Assembly (NCBI GenBank): GCA_963773625.1
Contig: CAVZCJ010000016.1
Coordinates: 186,001-250,000, forward strand
Direction: 5' to 3'
DNA: 64,000 nt
DNA from: DATARH01 sp963773625
Lineage (GTDB): Bacteria; Pseudomonadota; Alphaproteobacteria; ATCC43930; CGMCC-115725
Shown: positions 17,204 to 25,423 of the stretch, piece by piece
How positions within the stretch are numbered: the first letter of the stretch is position 1
Layout of the letters: each line of letters opens with the position of its first letter
Translations under genes and position numbers: made by a program
The notes under the pieces: generated by a model
Database searches by the model: none
What the model saw: the letters and a program-made list of their open reading frames with translations, nothing else
What the model was told of the DNA's origin: nothing

Positions 17204-18886
17204 ATGGATCTGAGCACTCCGACTGCCACGTATTACGCCCTGGGCGCCCTTGCCTTGGCGGTCTCGCCGGTCATGCTGAGGCAGCGCTTGGAGCTCTCGA
17301 GGGCAAAGCATCCGTCCCTCGGCGGGCACGCGCGCATCGCCAAGCGCGTCGCCGCGCTGGTGCCGTTTTACCAATACGAGGAAAGCCGGTTTTTTGCGGC
17401 GGATGGCGCTCCGGACGAGGTGGCGGCACGACGCCGGACGGATTTCGAGCGCCTCGCCGATCTTTATCGGACACGATACGCCCGCACCTTGGAGCTGACG
17501 GCCGAAGTCACCGGGCTGATCTCGGATTTGCAATTCACCGAACTGTACCGCGTACCGTTTCAATTCAGCCGATACGTGCGACGCCATCTTCCCGTCGGCG
17601 CTTTTATCGAATCGGCCGCTGGCGTTACGACGACCGATCTCGATGGCAACACCTTCTACGACCTCACGGGCTCTTACGGCGCCAATCTTTTCGGGTGCGA
17701 CTTTTACAAGGGGTGCATCGAGCGGGCGCAGCAACGCGTGGCGGCGCTCGGCCCGATCTTGGGTTACTACCATCCGGTGGTCGCCGACAATGCCAGGCGG
17801 CTCGCACAGCTTTCCGGGATGGACGAAGTCTCTTTCCATATGTCCGGGACCGAAGCTGTCATGCAGGCCGTTAGGCTGGCTCGCTATCACACCAGGCGCA
17901 CCCACCTGGTGCGCTTCTGCGGCGCCTATCACGGCTGGTGGGGCGATGTGCAGCCAGGTGTCGGCAATCCGGCGCCGGCCGAGACGACGTATACGCTGAA
18001 GGACATGTCGGACGATTCGCTCCGGGTCCTCCGCCATCGGCACGATATTGCCTGCGTTCTTGTGAATCCCTTGCAAGCACTGCATCCCAACACAAGCGCG
18101 CCCGGCAACTCGACGCTGATCGACAGTACGCGGTCCGCGCGCTTCGATCGTGCCGCTTATGCCGCTTGGCTGACCAAGCTGCGGGCGGTCTGCACCGAGC
18201 GCGGCATCGTCTTGATTTTCGACGAGGTCTTTGTCGGCTTTCGCCTGGCCATGGGAGGCGCGCAAGAATATTTCGGGGTCAGGCCCGACCTCGTGACCTA
18301 CGGCAAGACGTTGGGTGGCGGGCTTCCGGTCGGCGCCGTTTGCGGCCGCAAGGAGGTCATGCGCCGCTTCCGCGAGGATCGCCCGGCCGACATCTGCTTC
18401 GCACGCGGGACATTTAACTCGCACCCCTATGTCATGGCGGCGATGAACGAGTTCCTGCGGGCACTGGACGACCCCGCTATCGTCTCGCTGTACGACGGTC
18501 TCGATGCCGTTTGGGATCGGCGGGCAAGTGAGCTCAATCGGCGTCTGCACGATGCCGACCTGCCGGTCCAGGTGGCGAATTTGTCGTCGATCTGGCTGGT
18601 CTATTACACCTCGCCATCCGCGTACAATTGGATGTTTCAGTACTACCTCCGCGAGGAAGGCTTGGCGCTCAGCTGGGTCGGCACGGGACGACTGATCTTC
18701 AGCCTGAATTATACCGAAGCCGAGTTCGATGCCGTCGCCGATCGGTTCGTCAGGGCCGCGGAATCGATGAAGCGCGCCGGTTGGTGGTGGCGGCATCCGT
18801 TTACCACCAACAAGAAGATCAGGCGCCGGATCTTGCGCGAGATGGTCGCTCACTGGCTCTCGGCGCATCGGACTGGGCGGGAATGA
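17204..18886 (+). CDS. Class III aminotransferase with N-terminal membrane helix
   Basis: 560 residues. After a hydrophobic segment at residues 8-25 (YYALGALALAVSPVML) and a linker comes a PLP-dependent fold type I domain of the glutamate-1-semialdehyde aminomutase/omega-transaminase group: SGTEAVMQAVRLAR, AYHGWWGD, LIFDEVFVGFRLAMGG and TYGKTLGGGLPVGA with PLP Lys368. About 130 residues longer than HemL. Divergent from psd with 34 bases between starts, so they share a control region. The anchor and the setting suggest a lipid-linked or membrane-borne amine or keto substrate; substrate unknown. Confidence 0.8.
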   Translation: MDLSTPTATYYALGALALAVSPVMLRQRLELSRAKHPSLGGHARIAKRVAALVPFYQYEESRFFAADGAPDEVAARRRTDFERLADLYRTRYARTLELTAEVTGLISDLQFTELYRVPFQFSRYVRRHLPVGAFIESAAGVTTTDLDGNTFYDLTGSYGANLFGCDFYKGCIERAQQRVAALGPILGYYHPVVADNARRLAQLSGMDEVSFHMSGTEAVMQAVRLARYHTRRTHLVRFCGAYHGWWGDVQPGVGNPAPAETTYTLKDMSDDSLRVLRHRHDIACVLVNPLQALHPNTSAPGNSTLIDSTRSARFDRAAYAAWLTKLRAVCTERGIVLIFDEVFVGFRLAMGGAQEYFGVRPDLVTYGKTLGGGLPVGAVCGRKEVMRRFREDRPADICFARGTFNSHPYVMAAMNEFLRALDDPAIVSLYDGLDAVWDRRASELNRRLHDADLPVQVANLSSIWLVYYTSPSAYNWMFQYYLREEGLALSWVGTGRLIFSLNYTEAEFDAVADRFVRAAESMKRAGWWWRHPFTTNKKIRRRILREMVAHWLSAHRTGRE

Positions 18887-18890
18887 GCGA

Positions 18891-18914
18891 GAGGGCAGGT
18901 GCCGCCCTGCCCTC
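18891..18914. terminator. Bidirectional hairpin between convergent genes
   Basis: Perfect 9-bp arms GAGGGCAGG / CCTGCCCTC with a 6-base loop, placed between the aminotransferase stop and the stop of the minus-strand membrane gene. It has no long T-run. Confidence 0.55.
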
Positions 18915-19521
18915 AGCCGTGATTATCGGCGGCCACCGGATCCATCATCCCGCGATTAAGCAGACAGAGCGGCGCCCTGTGGTAAAGCTTGATGTCGTGA
19001 AACGGGTCGGTGAGGATTTTCGTCGCCCAGGCTAATCCGGTCACGACGTCTCGGGTAACGGATAGGTAGAGCGATCGAAACACCAGGCCTGAAATACCGA
19101 GGCAAAGCCAGATTTGTCCAACGCGCTGGATGAACTCGGGTGCACCAACGTAGGGCTTGCAGAGACCGAACAACGGCGGCTCGATGTAAAGTATGATCGG
19201 CGAAGCTATCCAAATTACATGCAAAATTACTTTTCTCTTCAGGTTATATCCAACCTTTATTTTCTCTTTGTATTCATGGGTTGCTTGATTAACCTCATCA
19301 TAACCCTTGGGCTCGAAGAAAAAATGACCGATCTGGCGGCTCGTCATTGATATCGCCCAGCCGATGAGCCCGGCCAGCCAGGGAGCCCAAAACAAGAGCG
19401 CGTAGGCAAAAAGGAAGCTGATCGCGCTCAACAGATGGAGCGATTGGTTGACGAGGCTGTGATGATAGTAGCGATGATCGTCCCAACGCTGCGTTTTGAG
19501 TGTCTCTCTGAAAGCGGTCAA
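18913..19521 (-). CDS. Mpo1/DUF962-like integral membrane protein
   Basis: 202 residues starting at a TTG (19521) with a perfect GGAGG 6 bases upstream, much better than any ATG further out. RYYHHSLVNQSLHLLSAISF then ISMTSRQIGHFFFEPKG gives the H-x4-N-x3-H and Q-x2-GH-x3-E pattern of the DUF962/Mpo1 family, whose yeast member is a fatty-acid alpha-dioxygenase. Four or more membrane helices. About 150 bases in the middle (around 19186-19330) are strikingly AT-rich compared with everything around, hinting at transfer. Function by homology only. Confidence 0.55.
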   Translation of the reverse strand: MTAFRETLKTQRWDDHRYYHHSLVNQSLHLLSAISFLFAYALLFWAPWLAGLIGWAISMTSRQIGHFFFEPKGYDEVNQATHEYKEKIKVGYNLKRKVILHVIWIASPIILYIEPPLFGLCKPYVGAPEFIQRVGQIWLCLGISGLVFRSLYLSVTRDVVTGLAWATKILTDPFHDIKLYHRAPLCLLNRGMMDPVAADNHG

Positions 19522-19646
19522 TGAAGACCTCCGATTTCCTCTACATGCGCTTATCCATGCTCGCGCCGGGACGAGCGATCGCCGACACCGAGCAAATCGG
19601 GCGGCCCTATTTGCCGGGTGCCGGGCACGACGTTTGAGCGCCATTT

Positions 19647-20303
19647 TCAAGGCACGGCTCCCTGCGCCAATTTCCCGAACCTGAGGAGCGAAAAATGTCC
19701 GAAGGGGGGCATGGGCAGCCGCTCGATCAGGTGTATGTCGCTTCTCTGCTCGATCCAGAGAGCGAATCGGCTCCACGGAAACTCGGTCCGCCACCCGAGT
19801 CGGCGGACGAGGGGTTGCAGCATCCCCTCGGTTACCCGGCGCAAGCCGGCCTCTGCCCCAACCCGATTCGCTAGGATGATCTCGCCGCCCGGCCGAACCA
19901 CGCGGGCAAACTCGTCGAGCGCCGCCTCGGGGTTAGGGACTGTGGAGACGACGTAGAGGGCAATGACAACATCGAACGAATCGTCCGCAAACGACAGATG
20001 CTCTGCATCCATCGCTTCGAGCCCCACCACGTTCGTAAGTGACATCTGCGCAACGCGGTCTCGCGCCTTGCTCAGCATCGGTTCGGAGAGGTCGATGCCG
20101 ATGATGCGGTTAGCCGGCGAGTAGCCGGGAAGCGAGATTCCTGTGCCAACGCCGACTTCGAGGATCCGCCCGCCAACCTGTTCCGCCGCCGCAATCGCCG
20201 CCTGGCGACCACGATCAAATAGCTTGCCGAAAACGAGGTCATAAACGGGAGCCCAGCGCGCATAAGCCTTTCTTACGGTGACCTGATCAAGTTCTGACGT
20301 CAT
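19647..20303 (-). CDS. pmtA: PmtA-like phosphatidylethanolamine N-methyltransferase
   Basis: 218-residue SAM-dependent methyltransferase. VRKAYARWAPVYDLVFGKLF at the N-terminus, motif I ILEVGVGTG, then FDVVIALYVVSTVPNPEAAL and PMPPFGHFSLLRFGK match the Sinorhizobium-type PmtA, which makes phosphatidylcholine from phosphatidylethanolamine. Shared orientation with the Mpo1-like gene (125-base gap) and close linkage to psd support the lipid role. A ubiquinone-type methyltransferase is the main alternative. Confidence 0.75.
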   Translation of the reverse strand: MTSELDQVTVRKAYARWAPVYDLVFGKLFDRGRQAAIAAAEQVGGRILEVGVGTGISLPGYSPANRIIGIDLSEPMLSKARDRVAQMSLTNVVGLEAMDAEHLSFADDSFDVVIALYVVSTVPNPEAALDEFARVVRPGGEIILANRVGAEAGLRRVTEGMLQPLVRRLGWRTEFPWSRFALWIEQRSDIHLIERLPMPPFGHFSLLRFGKLAQGAVP

Positions 20304-20310
20304 TCCGAGC

Positions 20311-20640
20311 TCAATAGTGATCCGAAATCAGCGCGACAGCACGGCGACAAACTGATCCAAAAATTGGTTCGGATCCGTGATGATTAGATGAAGAAATAGT
20401 TACGGTGCCGAAGCGTAGCGCGGTATCGAGATGGTAGCGAAGCAGCGCCCCGTGCGAGAGGCGCCGCAGGATCGGCGCGTCGGGGGCGGCCGCCACCTGC
20501 GCGAGAACAAATGGCCCGCACATCGGTCCGCAATGCGCGAAGCCGCCAGCCAGCCCCGTGAGGAACAGCAGGAGCCCGATCGGTAACGTCTCCGTCCCGC
20601 ACCAGCCGATGCTAGCTACATGGCTGAAATGGACGAACAT
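20311..20640 (-). pseudogene. Truncated SafE/TauE-type (UreH-domain) exporter, N-terminal fragment
   Basis: Starts MFVHFSHVASIGWCGTE, then LPIGLLLFLTGLAGGFAHC, GPMCGPFVLAQVAA and RLSHGALLRYHL, the N-terminus of the UreH-domain sulfite exporter family found near cbb3 oxidase maturation genes. Family similarity stops after residue about 80 (RYHLDTALRFG), and the remaining 35 residues are unrelated; full-length members have about 230. An FNR/FixK-like box lies 36 bases upstream. The PmtA-like gene abuts it by 7 bases, so a deletion probably joined the two. Confidence 0.6.
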
Positions 20641-20675
20641 TCGAGCAGCGCTACGACGCTGCGCTCGGCTCGTCA

Positions 20676-20689
20676 TTGACGCAGGTCAA
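20676..20689. promoter_or_regulatory. FNR/FixK-type box between SafE fragment and TPR gene
   Basis: TTGACGCAGGTCAA is a perfectly symmetric TTGAC-N4-GTCAA site. It is centred about 42 bases from the SafE fragment start and about 76 bases from the TPR start on the other strand. Confidence 0.5.
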
Positions 20690-20758
20690 TGAAGTCTGGC
20701 GGCCCCAGCCGTCAAAACCGGGTGTATCGTCTATCGCCAATTGCGCGATGAGGCGCTG

Positions 20759-22063
20759 ATGCTGACGGACCGGTACGGACTTCCCTTGTCGATTGCATCG
20801 TCCGCGGCGCGAGACGCCTATGTCGAGGGCTGCGAAGCGAAGCTCACCATGTATCCCGGCGCGATCGAGGCGTTCGATCGCGCCATAGCGGCGGAGCCCA
20901 CCTTTGTCCTCGCCCATGCCGCCAAGGCCCATACGCTGTTGCAACGCGGGGACGCGGCGGCAGCGCGCGCGTCGATGGCGGCGGTCAATTCCCTGACCAC
21001 CGGACTGTCCGCGCGGGAGGCCGGCCACGTCGCGTTCTTCACTCTGCTGGTGGAAGGCGACGCCGAAGCCGCGCTTGCCGCGCTGCACGCGCACCTAAAC
21101 GCCTGGCCACGCGACGTCCTGGTGCTCAGCACCGCCGCGTTCACCAACGGCCTGATCGGCAGTTCCGGGCGCGCCGGACAGAAGCGCATGTTGCTAAAGC
21201 TGCTCGACGAACTGGCCCCAAGTTATGGCGAGGATTGGTGGTTCACCGCGCATCTTGGCATGGCGCTTTCCGAGAATGGGGAGCGAGCGGCCGCCCGCCC
21301 ATTAATCGACCGCTCCCTCGCGCAAAACCCAAAGAACCCTTGGGCGGCGCATGCCCGCGCGCACCTCTGCTACGAAGAGGGCGACCCGAACGCGGCCCGT
21401 GCCTTCCTGGCGTCCTGGCTAACCACCTATCCGCGCGGCGGCGCGCTCTACAGCCACCTGAGTTGGCATCTCGCGCTCGTCCACCTCGAGGCCGGTGATG
21501 CGGCGGCGGCGCGCCGGCTTTTCAGGGAAGCCTTCGCGCCCGATGTCCATAGCGGGCCGCCGCGTGGGAAGGTCAACGACGCCGTCGCGTTTTTGTGGCG
21601 CTGGGAACTCGCCGGGCATCCGCGCGACGCCGAGGCGTGGCGGGTGATGCATGACTTCGCGACCGGCGCGTTTCCACGCGCCGGCGAAGCCTTTTCCGAC
21701 CTGCATATTGCCCTCACCCAGGTCGTGGCCGGCGATGATGCGGCGCTGGCAGCGCGCGCCGAGCAGATGAACCAACTCGCGGGAGCGGGCCGGTATCCGT
21801 CGGGTCCTCTGGTCCCGGCAGCATCGCGCGCCTTCGCCGCCTTCGAGCGGCGCGATTTCGCCGCGGCGATCGACGCGCTGGAACCGATCTCGGGCGAACT
21901 CGAACGCATCGGCGGCAGCCGCGCCCAGCTTGACCTGGTGGAGTTTACGCTGCTGAAGGCCTATCTCGGCGCGGACCGCCTGGAGGATGCGCGGCGGATG
22001 CTGAGCGCGCGGCGGCGAGGCTCCGCTTCTCTCCCAATCGCCGACTTGGCGACGGTGCACTGA
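20759..22063 (+). CDS. Tetratricopeptide repeat protein (TTC38-like)
   Basis: 434 residues. ATG 20759 is preferred to TTG 20741 because GAGG sits 5 bases before it. Helical Ala-rich repeats (AIEAFDRAIAAEPTFVLAHAAKAHTLL, HLALVHLEAGDAAAARRLF, VEFTLLKAYLGADRLEDARRML) with the conserved centre EDWWFTAHLGMALSENGE and SHLSWHLALVHLE match the TTC38 family. Soluble, no signal peptide; function of bacterial members unknown. The next gene is an LLM monooxygenase on the same strand. Confidence 0.7.
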   Translation: MLTDRYGLPLSIASSAARDAYVEGCEAKLTMYPGAIEAFDRAIAAEPTFVLAHAAKAHTLLQRGDAAAARASMAAVNSLTTGLSAREAGHVAFFTLLVEGDAEAALAALHAHLNAWPRDVLVLSTAAFTNGLIGSSGRAGQKRMLLKLLDELAPSYGEDWWFTAHLGMALSENGERAAARPLIDRSLAQNPKNPWAAHARAHLCYEEGDPNAARAFLASWLTTYPRGGALYSHLSWHLALVHLEAGDAAAARRLFREAFAPDVHSGPPRGKVNDAVAFLWRWELAGHPRDAEAWRVMHDFATGAFPRAGEAFSDLHIALTQVVAGDDAALAARAEQMNQLAGAGRYPSGPLVPAASRAFAAFERRDFAAAIDALEPISGELERIGGSRAQLDLVEFTLLKAYLGADRLEDARRMLSARRRGSASLPIADLATVH

Positions 22064-22131
22064 TCGAGGGTTCCGGTTTACTCTTCCTTAGCCGGGCCAG
22101 TTCGGCGCCGACATACACAGAGAACGCCTGA

Positions 22132-23511
22132 ATGACCTCCCAGAACCGCATGATGACGCTGGTTGCCTTTCTGCAGGCGCAGAATTGCTCCAACTTGCCC
22201 GGCTCGTGGCGCCATCCCGCGACGATGACGGATTTCCTGTCGCCGGAATACTACCAGCGCATCGCGCGCACGCTGGAGGACGGCAAGATTCAGATGGCGT
22301 TCTTTGACGACCGTCTGGCGCTTCCCGACATTTATACCGGCGAGCACGCGGAGGCGGTGGCGGCGGGAGTGCGCGCGGTCAAGCTCGATCCGTGCACGAT
22401 CATCATGATGATGGGCGCGGTGACGCGGCGGCTCGGGCTCGGCGCAACCTATTCGACGACCTATTACGAGCCGTTCCACGTCGCCCGCGTCTTCGCAACG
22501 ATGGACCTGATGCTGAACGGCCGCGCCGCGTGGAACATCGTCACCTCGCTCAATAACGGCGAAGCACGGAATTTTGGTGGCGGCGCGCACATGGAGCACG
22601 ACGCCCGCTATGACCGCGCCGACGAGTTCATGGAGGTGGTCCTCGGCCACTGGAATACCTGGGAGGACGACGCGCTGATCCTCGACAAGGCGACGGGCCG
22701 CTTCGCCGACCCGGCGAAAGTGCATCGGCTGGACCATGTGGGGCAGTATTTCCAGTCGCGCGGGCCGTTCAGCGTGCCGCGTTCGCCGCAGGGGCAGCCG
22801 GTGCTGATCCAGGCGGGACAATCCGGCCGCGGCCAGGCTTTCGCCGCGAAATGGGCCGATCTGGTGTTCGTGATCTTCCACAGCCTTCAGGATGGTATCC
22901 GCGAATACGCCGCCTTCAAGGCCGCTATCGCCGCCGCTGGCCGCGACCCCGCGAGCGTGCGCGTGGCGCCGGCCTGTTACGTGTGCGTGGGCGAAAGCGA
23001 GGCGGCCGCGCAGGACAAGCGCGCGATCATCGAGGCGACGGCGCGCGATGTCGACGCGCTGGTCCTGCTCTCCGAGGTGCTCAACTACGACTTCGCCAGC
23101 AAGCCGCTCGACGTGCCGTTTAGCGACGAGGAGATGGCCGAATTATCGTTCCAAGGGTTTCGCGACCGGGTGGTGCGGCTGTCGGGCAAGAAGAACCCGA
23201 CGGTGCGCGACTTCATCACCATCTCCGGCCGCGGCACGGTCAAGGAGCATCCGATGTTTGTCGGCAACCCGAAACAGGTCGCCGACCAGATGGAGGAATG
23301 GTTCATCGCGCCGGCCTGCGATGGGTTCGTGTTGGCGGCGACCAGCATGCCTGGCGCCTATGACGACGTGGTGCGCCTCCTGGTGCCCGAGCTGCAGCGC
23401 CGCGGCCTCTTCCACAAGGACTACGAGGGCCCGACCCTCAGAGACAATCTCGGCCTGCCGATCCCGCGCGCGGCGGACTGGCATGCGGCGCGGCGGAAGG
23501 CGGCGGAGTAG
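22132..23511 (+). CDS. LLM flavin-dependent monooxygenase, NtaA/SnaA/DszA family
   Basis: 459 residues. Luciferase-like TIM barrel using FMNH2 supplied by a separate reductase. LVAFLQAQNCSNLPGSWRHP, FDDRLALPDIY, GLGATYSTTYYEPFHVAR, GRAAWNIVTSLNNGEARNFG, DEFMEVVLGHWNTWEDDA and QGQPVLIQAGQSGRGQAFAA are hallmarks of the NtaA/DszA group acting on chelators, sulfones or alkyl compounds. Substrate unknown. A small gene follows 8 bases later. No flavin reductase is close. Confidence 0.85.
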   Translation: MTSQNRMMTLVAFLQAQNCSNLPGSWRHPATMTDFLSPEYYQRIARTLEDGKIQMAFFDDRLALPDIYTGEHAEAVAAGVRAVKLDPCTIIMMMGAVTRRLGLGATYSTTYYEPFHVARVFATMDLMLNGRAAWNIVTSLNNGEARNFGGGAHMEHDARYDRADEFMEVVLGHWNTWEDDALILDKATGRFADPAKVHRLDHVGQYFQSRGPFSVPRSPQGQPVLIQAGQSGRGQAFAAKWADLVFVIFHSLQDGIREYAAFKAAIAAAGRDPASVRVAPACYVCVGESEAAAQDKRAIIEATARDVDALVLLSEVLNYDFASKPLDVPFSDEEMAELSFQGFRDRVVRLSGKKNPTVRDFITISGRGTVKEHPMFVGNPKQVADQMEEWFIAPACDGFVLAATSMPGAYDDVVRLLVPELQRRGLFHKDYEGPTLRDNLGLPIPRAADWHAARRKAAE

Positions 23512-23519
23512 GACGATCG

Positions 23520-23768
23520 ATGAATTTGAAAGAGGCCGTCGCGGTCGCGAAACAGCAGGTCAACGATCTGTTCGCGCCGGTGATGCCGCAAAACATGCGT
23601 CTGGAGGAATTTCTCTACGACGATCACCTCGCGGTCTGGACCCTGACAATCGGGTTCGCGCTCCCCAGGCAAGCTGCGGACGCTCCGAACAGCGCTCAGG
23701 GCCGAAACTACAAGATCGTCCGCGTCTCGGAAGCCAGCAAATCCGTGCTGTCGGTGAAGGATCGGTAG
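23520..23768 (+). CDS. Hypothetical small protein
   Basis: 82 residues, soluble, beginning MNLKEAVAVAKQQVNDLF and ending SEASKSVLSVKDR. ATG 23520 has GGAGTAGGA upstream. The centre (MRLEEFLYDDHLAVWTLTIGFALPR) looks like an alpha-beta domain. It follows the LLM gene by 8 bases and is probably co-transcribed. I do not recognise the family. Confidence 0.6.
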   Translation: MNLKEAVAVAKQQVNDLFAPVMPQNMRLEEFLYDDHLAVWTLTIGFALPRQAADAPNSAQGRNYKIVRVSEASKSVLSVKDR

Positions 23769-23877
23769 TTCGGCGGACGCCCACGGCCTCATCCTGGGCA
23801 CACTTGACCGCGCCCTGCCATATCCAGGCGAAATATCGGCTATAACCAAGTCGCGCAAGGTTGGTTGGGAGGAGACG

Positions 23878-24720
23878 GTGGATTACCGGGAGCAGTTTGT
23901 GGTCAAACCCGGCGCGAAGGTTCGGCTCAACAAAATCGATCCCGATTTCGATGGAACCCATCTGTCGCACGAGCAGGCGACGCCGGAGATCGCCAAGAAC
24001 GTCGCGCGCATGGATCGCCTGCAGTACCTACTCTACGCCGATGGCGAGCAGTCGTTGCTGGTGGTGCTGCAGGCGATGGATGCTGGGGGTAAAGACGGGG
24101 TGGTGCGCCATATTTTCAGCGGCATGAACCCCCAGGGGACAACTTCCGTGGCGTTCAAGCAGCCGAACCGGCTTGAAGCTGCCCACGACTTTCTCTGGCG
24201 GGTTCACGCGAGGGCGCCCGCCAAGGGCGAGGTCGTCATCTTCAACCGGTCGCATTATGAGGACGTCCTCATCGTCCGGGTGCACAATCTGGCTCCCAAA
24301 TCGGTGTGGTCGAAGCGCTATGAATTGATCACCGACTTCGAAAAACAGCTGAGCGCCAGCGGCACCCGTATCCTCAAGTTCTACCTGCACATCAGCCCGG
24401 AAGAGCAGCTCGCGCGTTTCAAGGCAAGGCTGGACAACCCGGCCCGTCATTGGAAGATCAGCGAATCGGACTACTCGGAACGAGAGCTGTGGCCGAAATA
24501 CATCGAAGCCTTCGAGGATGCGCTTGAGAAGACGAGTACCGCCTACGCGCCGTGGTACGTCATCCCAGCCGATCACAAATGGTTCCGCGATCTCGCCATC
24601 TCGACGATTGTCGTCGATACGATGAAGGAAATGCGCCTGAAACTACCGCCCACACGGGTCGATATCGAGGCCATCAAGCGTAAGTACCACGCCGCCGCCA
24701 ACCACGCGGTTGGCCGGTAA
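23878..24720 (+). CDS. ppk2: Polyphosphate kinase 2 family protein
   Basis: 280 residues from GTG 23878, with GGGAGG 6-11 bases upstream. Transfers phosphate between polyphosphate and nucleotides. Walker A AMDAGGKDG (residues 66-74), then FKQPNRLEAAHDFLWRVHA, the PPK2 signature FNRSHYEDVLIVRV, and Lys/Arg lid region RFKARLDNPARHWK. Size and motifs fit the one-domain PPK2 class III type. It stands alone and converges on the VOC gene. Confidence 0.9.
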   Translation: MDYREQFVVKPGAKVRLNKIDPDFDGTHLSHEQATPEIAKNVARMDRLQYLLYADGEQSLLVVLQAMDAGGKDGVVRHIFSGMNPQGTTSVAFKQPNRLEAAHDFLWRVHARAPAKGEVVIFNRSHYEDVLIVRVHNLAPKSVWSKRYELITDFEKQLSASGTRILKFYLHISPEEQLARFKARLDNPARHWKISESDYSERELWPKYIEAFEDALEKTSTAYAPWYVIPADHKWFRDLAISTIVVDTMKEMRLKLPPTRVDIEAIKRKYHAAANHAVGR

Positions 24721-24742
24721 GTTCGCCAAATCGCAGCAAGCG

Positions 24743-24763
24743 TCGCCAGGTGCTGGCTGGCGA
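24743..24763. terminator. Hairpin between convergent ppk2 and VOC genes
   Basis: TCGCCAG / CTGGCGA arms with a 7-base loop in a 74-base convergent gap. No T-run, so weak evidence. Confidence 0.3.
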
Positions 24764-24794
24764 TTGAGAGTAGCGGCCTCCCGGCCGGCCTTGG

Positions 24795-25289
24795 TTACTC
24801 GGCGGCTTGCCGGTGCCGCGCGGTCTGGCGGGGCGCGTTGGCGAGCGCGGCGAGGAACCTTTCGGGGCGGGTGAAGTCGAGATATTCGCGCGCATATTCG
24901 GGCGGCAGGATCTCGACCATCAGATTGTTCTCGACCCAAACTTCGATGACGTGGAACGGGCCGCGATTGCAGTCGAAGCACTTCCAGCCTTCGCGCGCAG
25001 CGATCGATTTGACCTTGGCGGCGTCGGTGGCGACGCTGAGCGCGAAGTGGGTGGAGCCGAACCCGGTGATCCCGGCGCGCTTCGAGAAGGTGCCGCCGAT
25101 GTCGCCGTTGGGTTCGAGCGCCGTATCGGCGGGATAGACCTCGACGCCCGAGCCGTGCTCGTCGAGCTGGAGCGCGAAGAAGCTACCCGGATTGGGCGGG
25201 AACGGCACCGCGGTGCCGCCCATCATTTCCGCCAGCACGTCGGCGGTGTGTTTCGGATCGTGCGCGGCGATCGACAGATGATGGATCAT
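24795..25289 (-). CDS. VOC (glyoxalase/dioxygenase-fold) protein
   Basis: 164 residues. ATG 25289 follows GAGGATGCC. MIHHLSIAAHDPKHTADVL, then THFALSVATDAAKVKSIA and FHVIEVWVENNLMVEIL give the paired beta-alpha-beta-beta-beta modules of the vicinal oxygen chelate fold with His3/His4 and Glu as possible metal ligands. Substrate unknown. Downstream of the MFS carrier on the same strand, separated by a strong hairpin. Confidence 0.7.
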   Translation of the reverse strand: MIHHLSIAAHDPKHTADVLAEMMGGTAVPFPPNPGSFFALQLDEHGSGVEVYPADTALEPNGDIGGTFSKRAGITGFGSTHFALSVATDAAKVKSIAAREGWKCFDCNRGPFHVIEVWVENNLMVEILPPEYAREYLDFTRPERFLAALANAPRQTARHRQAAE

Positions 25290-25384
25290 GGCATCCTCAC
25301 CAATTTGGTCTGACCACAGTTTACCGGCTTGGGCGGCGCGCCGGTAGCGGCTTCGCCATGCGGCCATCGGTCTCCTGAAGAACG

Positions 25385-25415
25385 GACGGCGGCAGGTCCC
25401 CGGCCTGCCGCCGTC
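25385..25415 (-). terminator. Strong hairpin after the AAHS-type carrier
   Basis: Perfect 12-bp arms GACGGCGGCAGG / CCTGCCGCCGTC with a 7-base loop, 9 bases beyond the stop of the MFS gene. The T-run is weak (CGTTCTTC). Confidence 0.55.
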
Positions 25416-25423
25416 GCGGTGAT

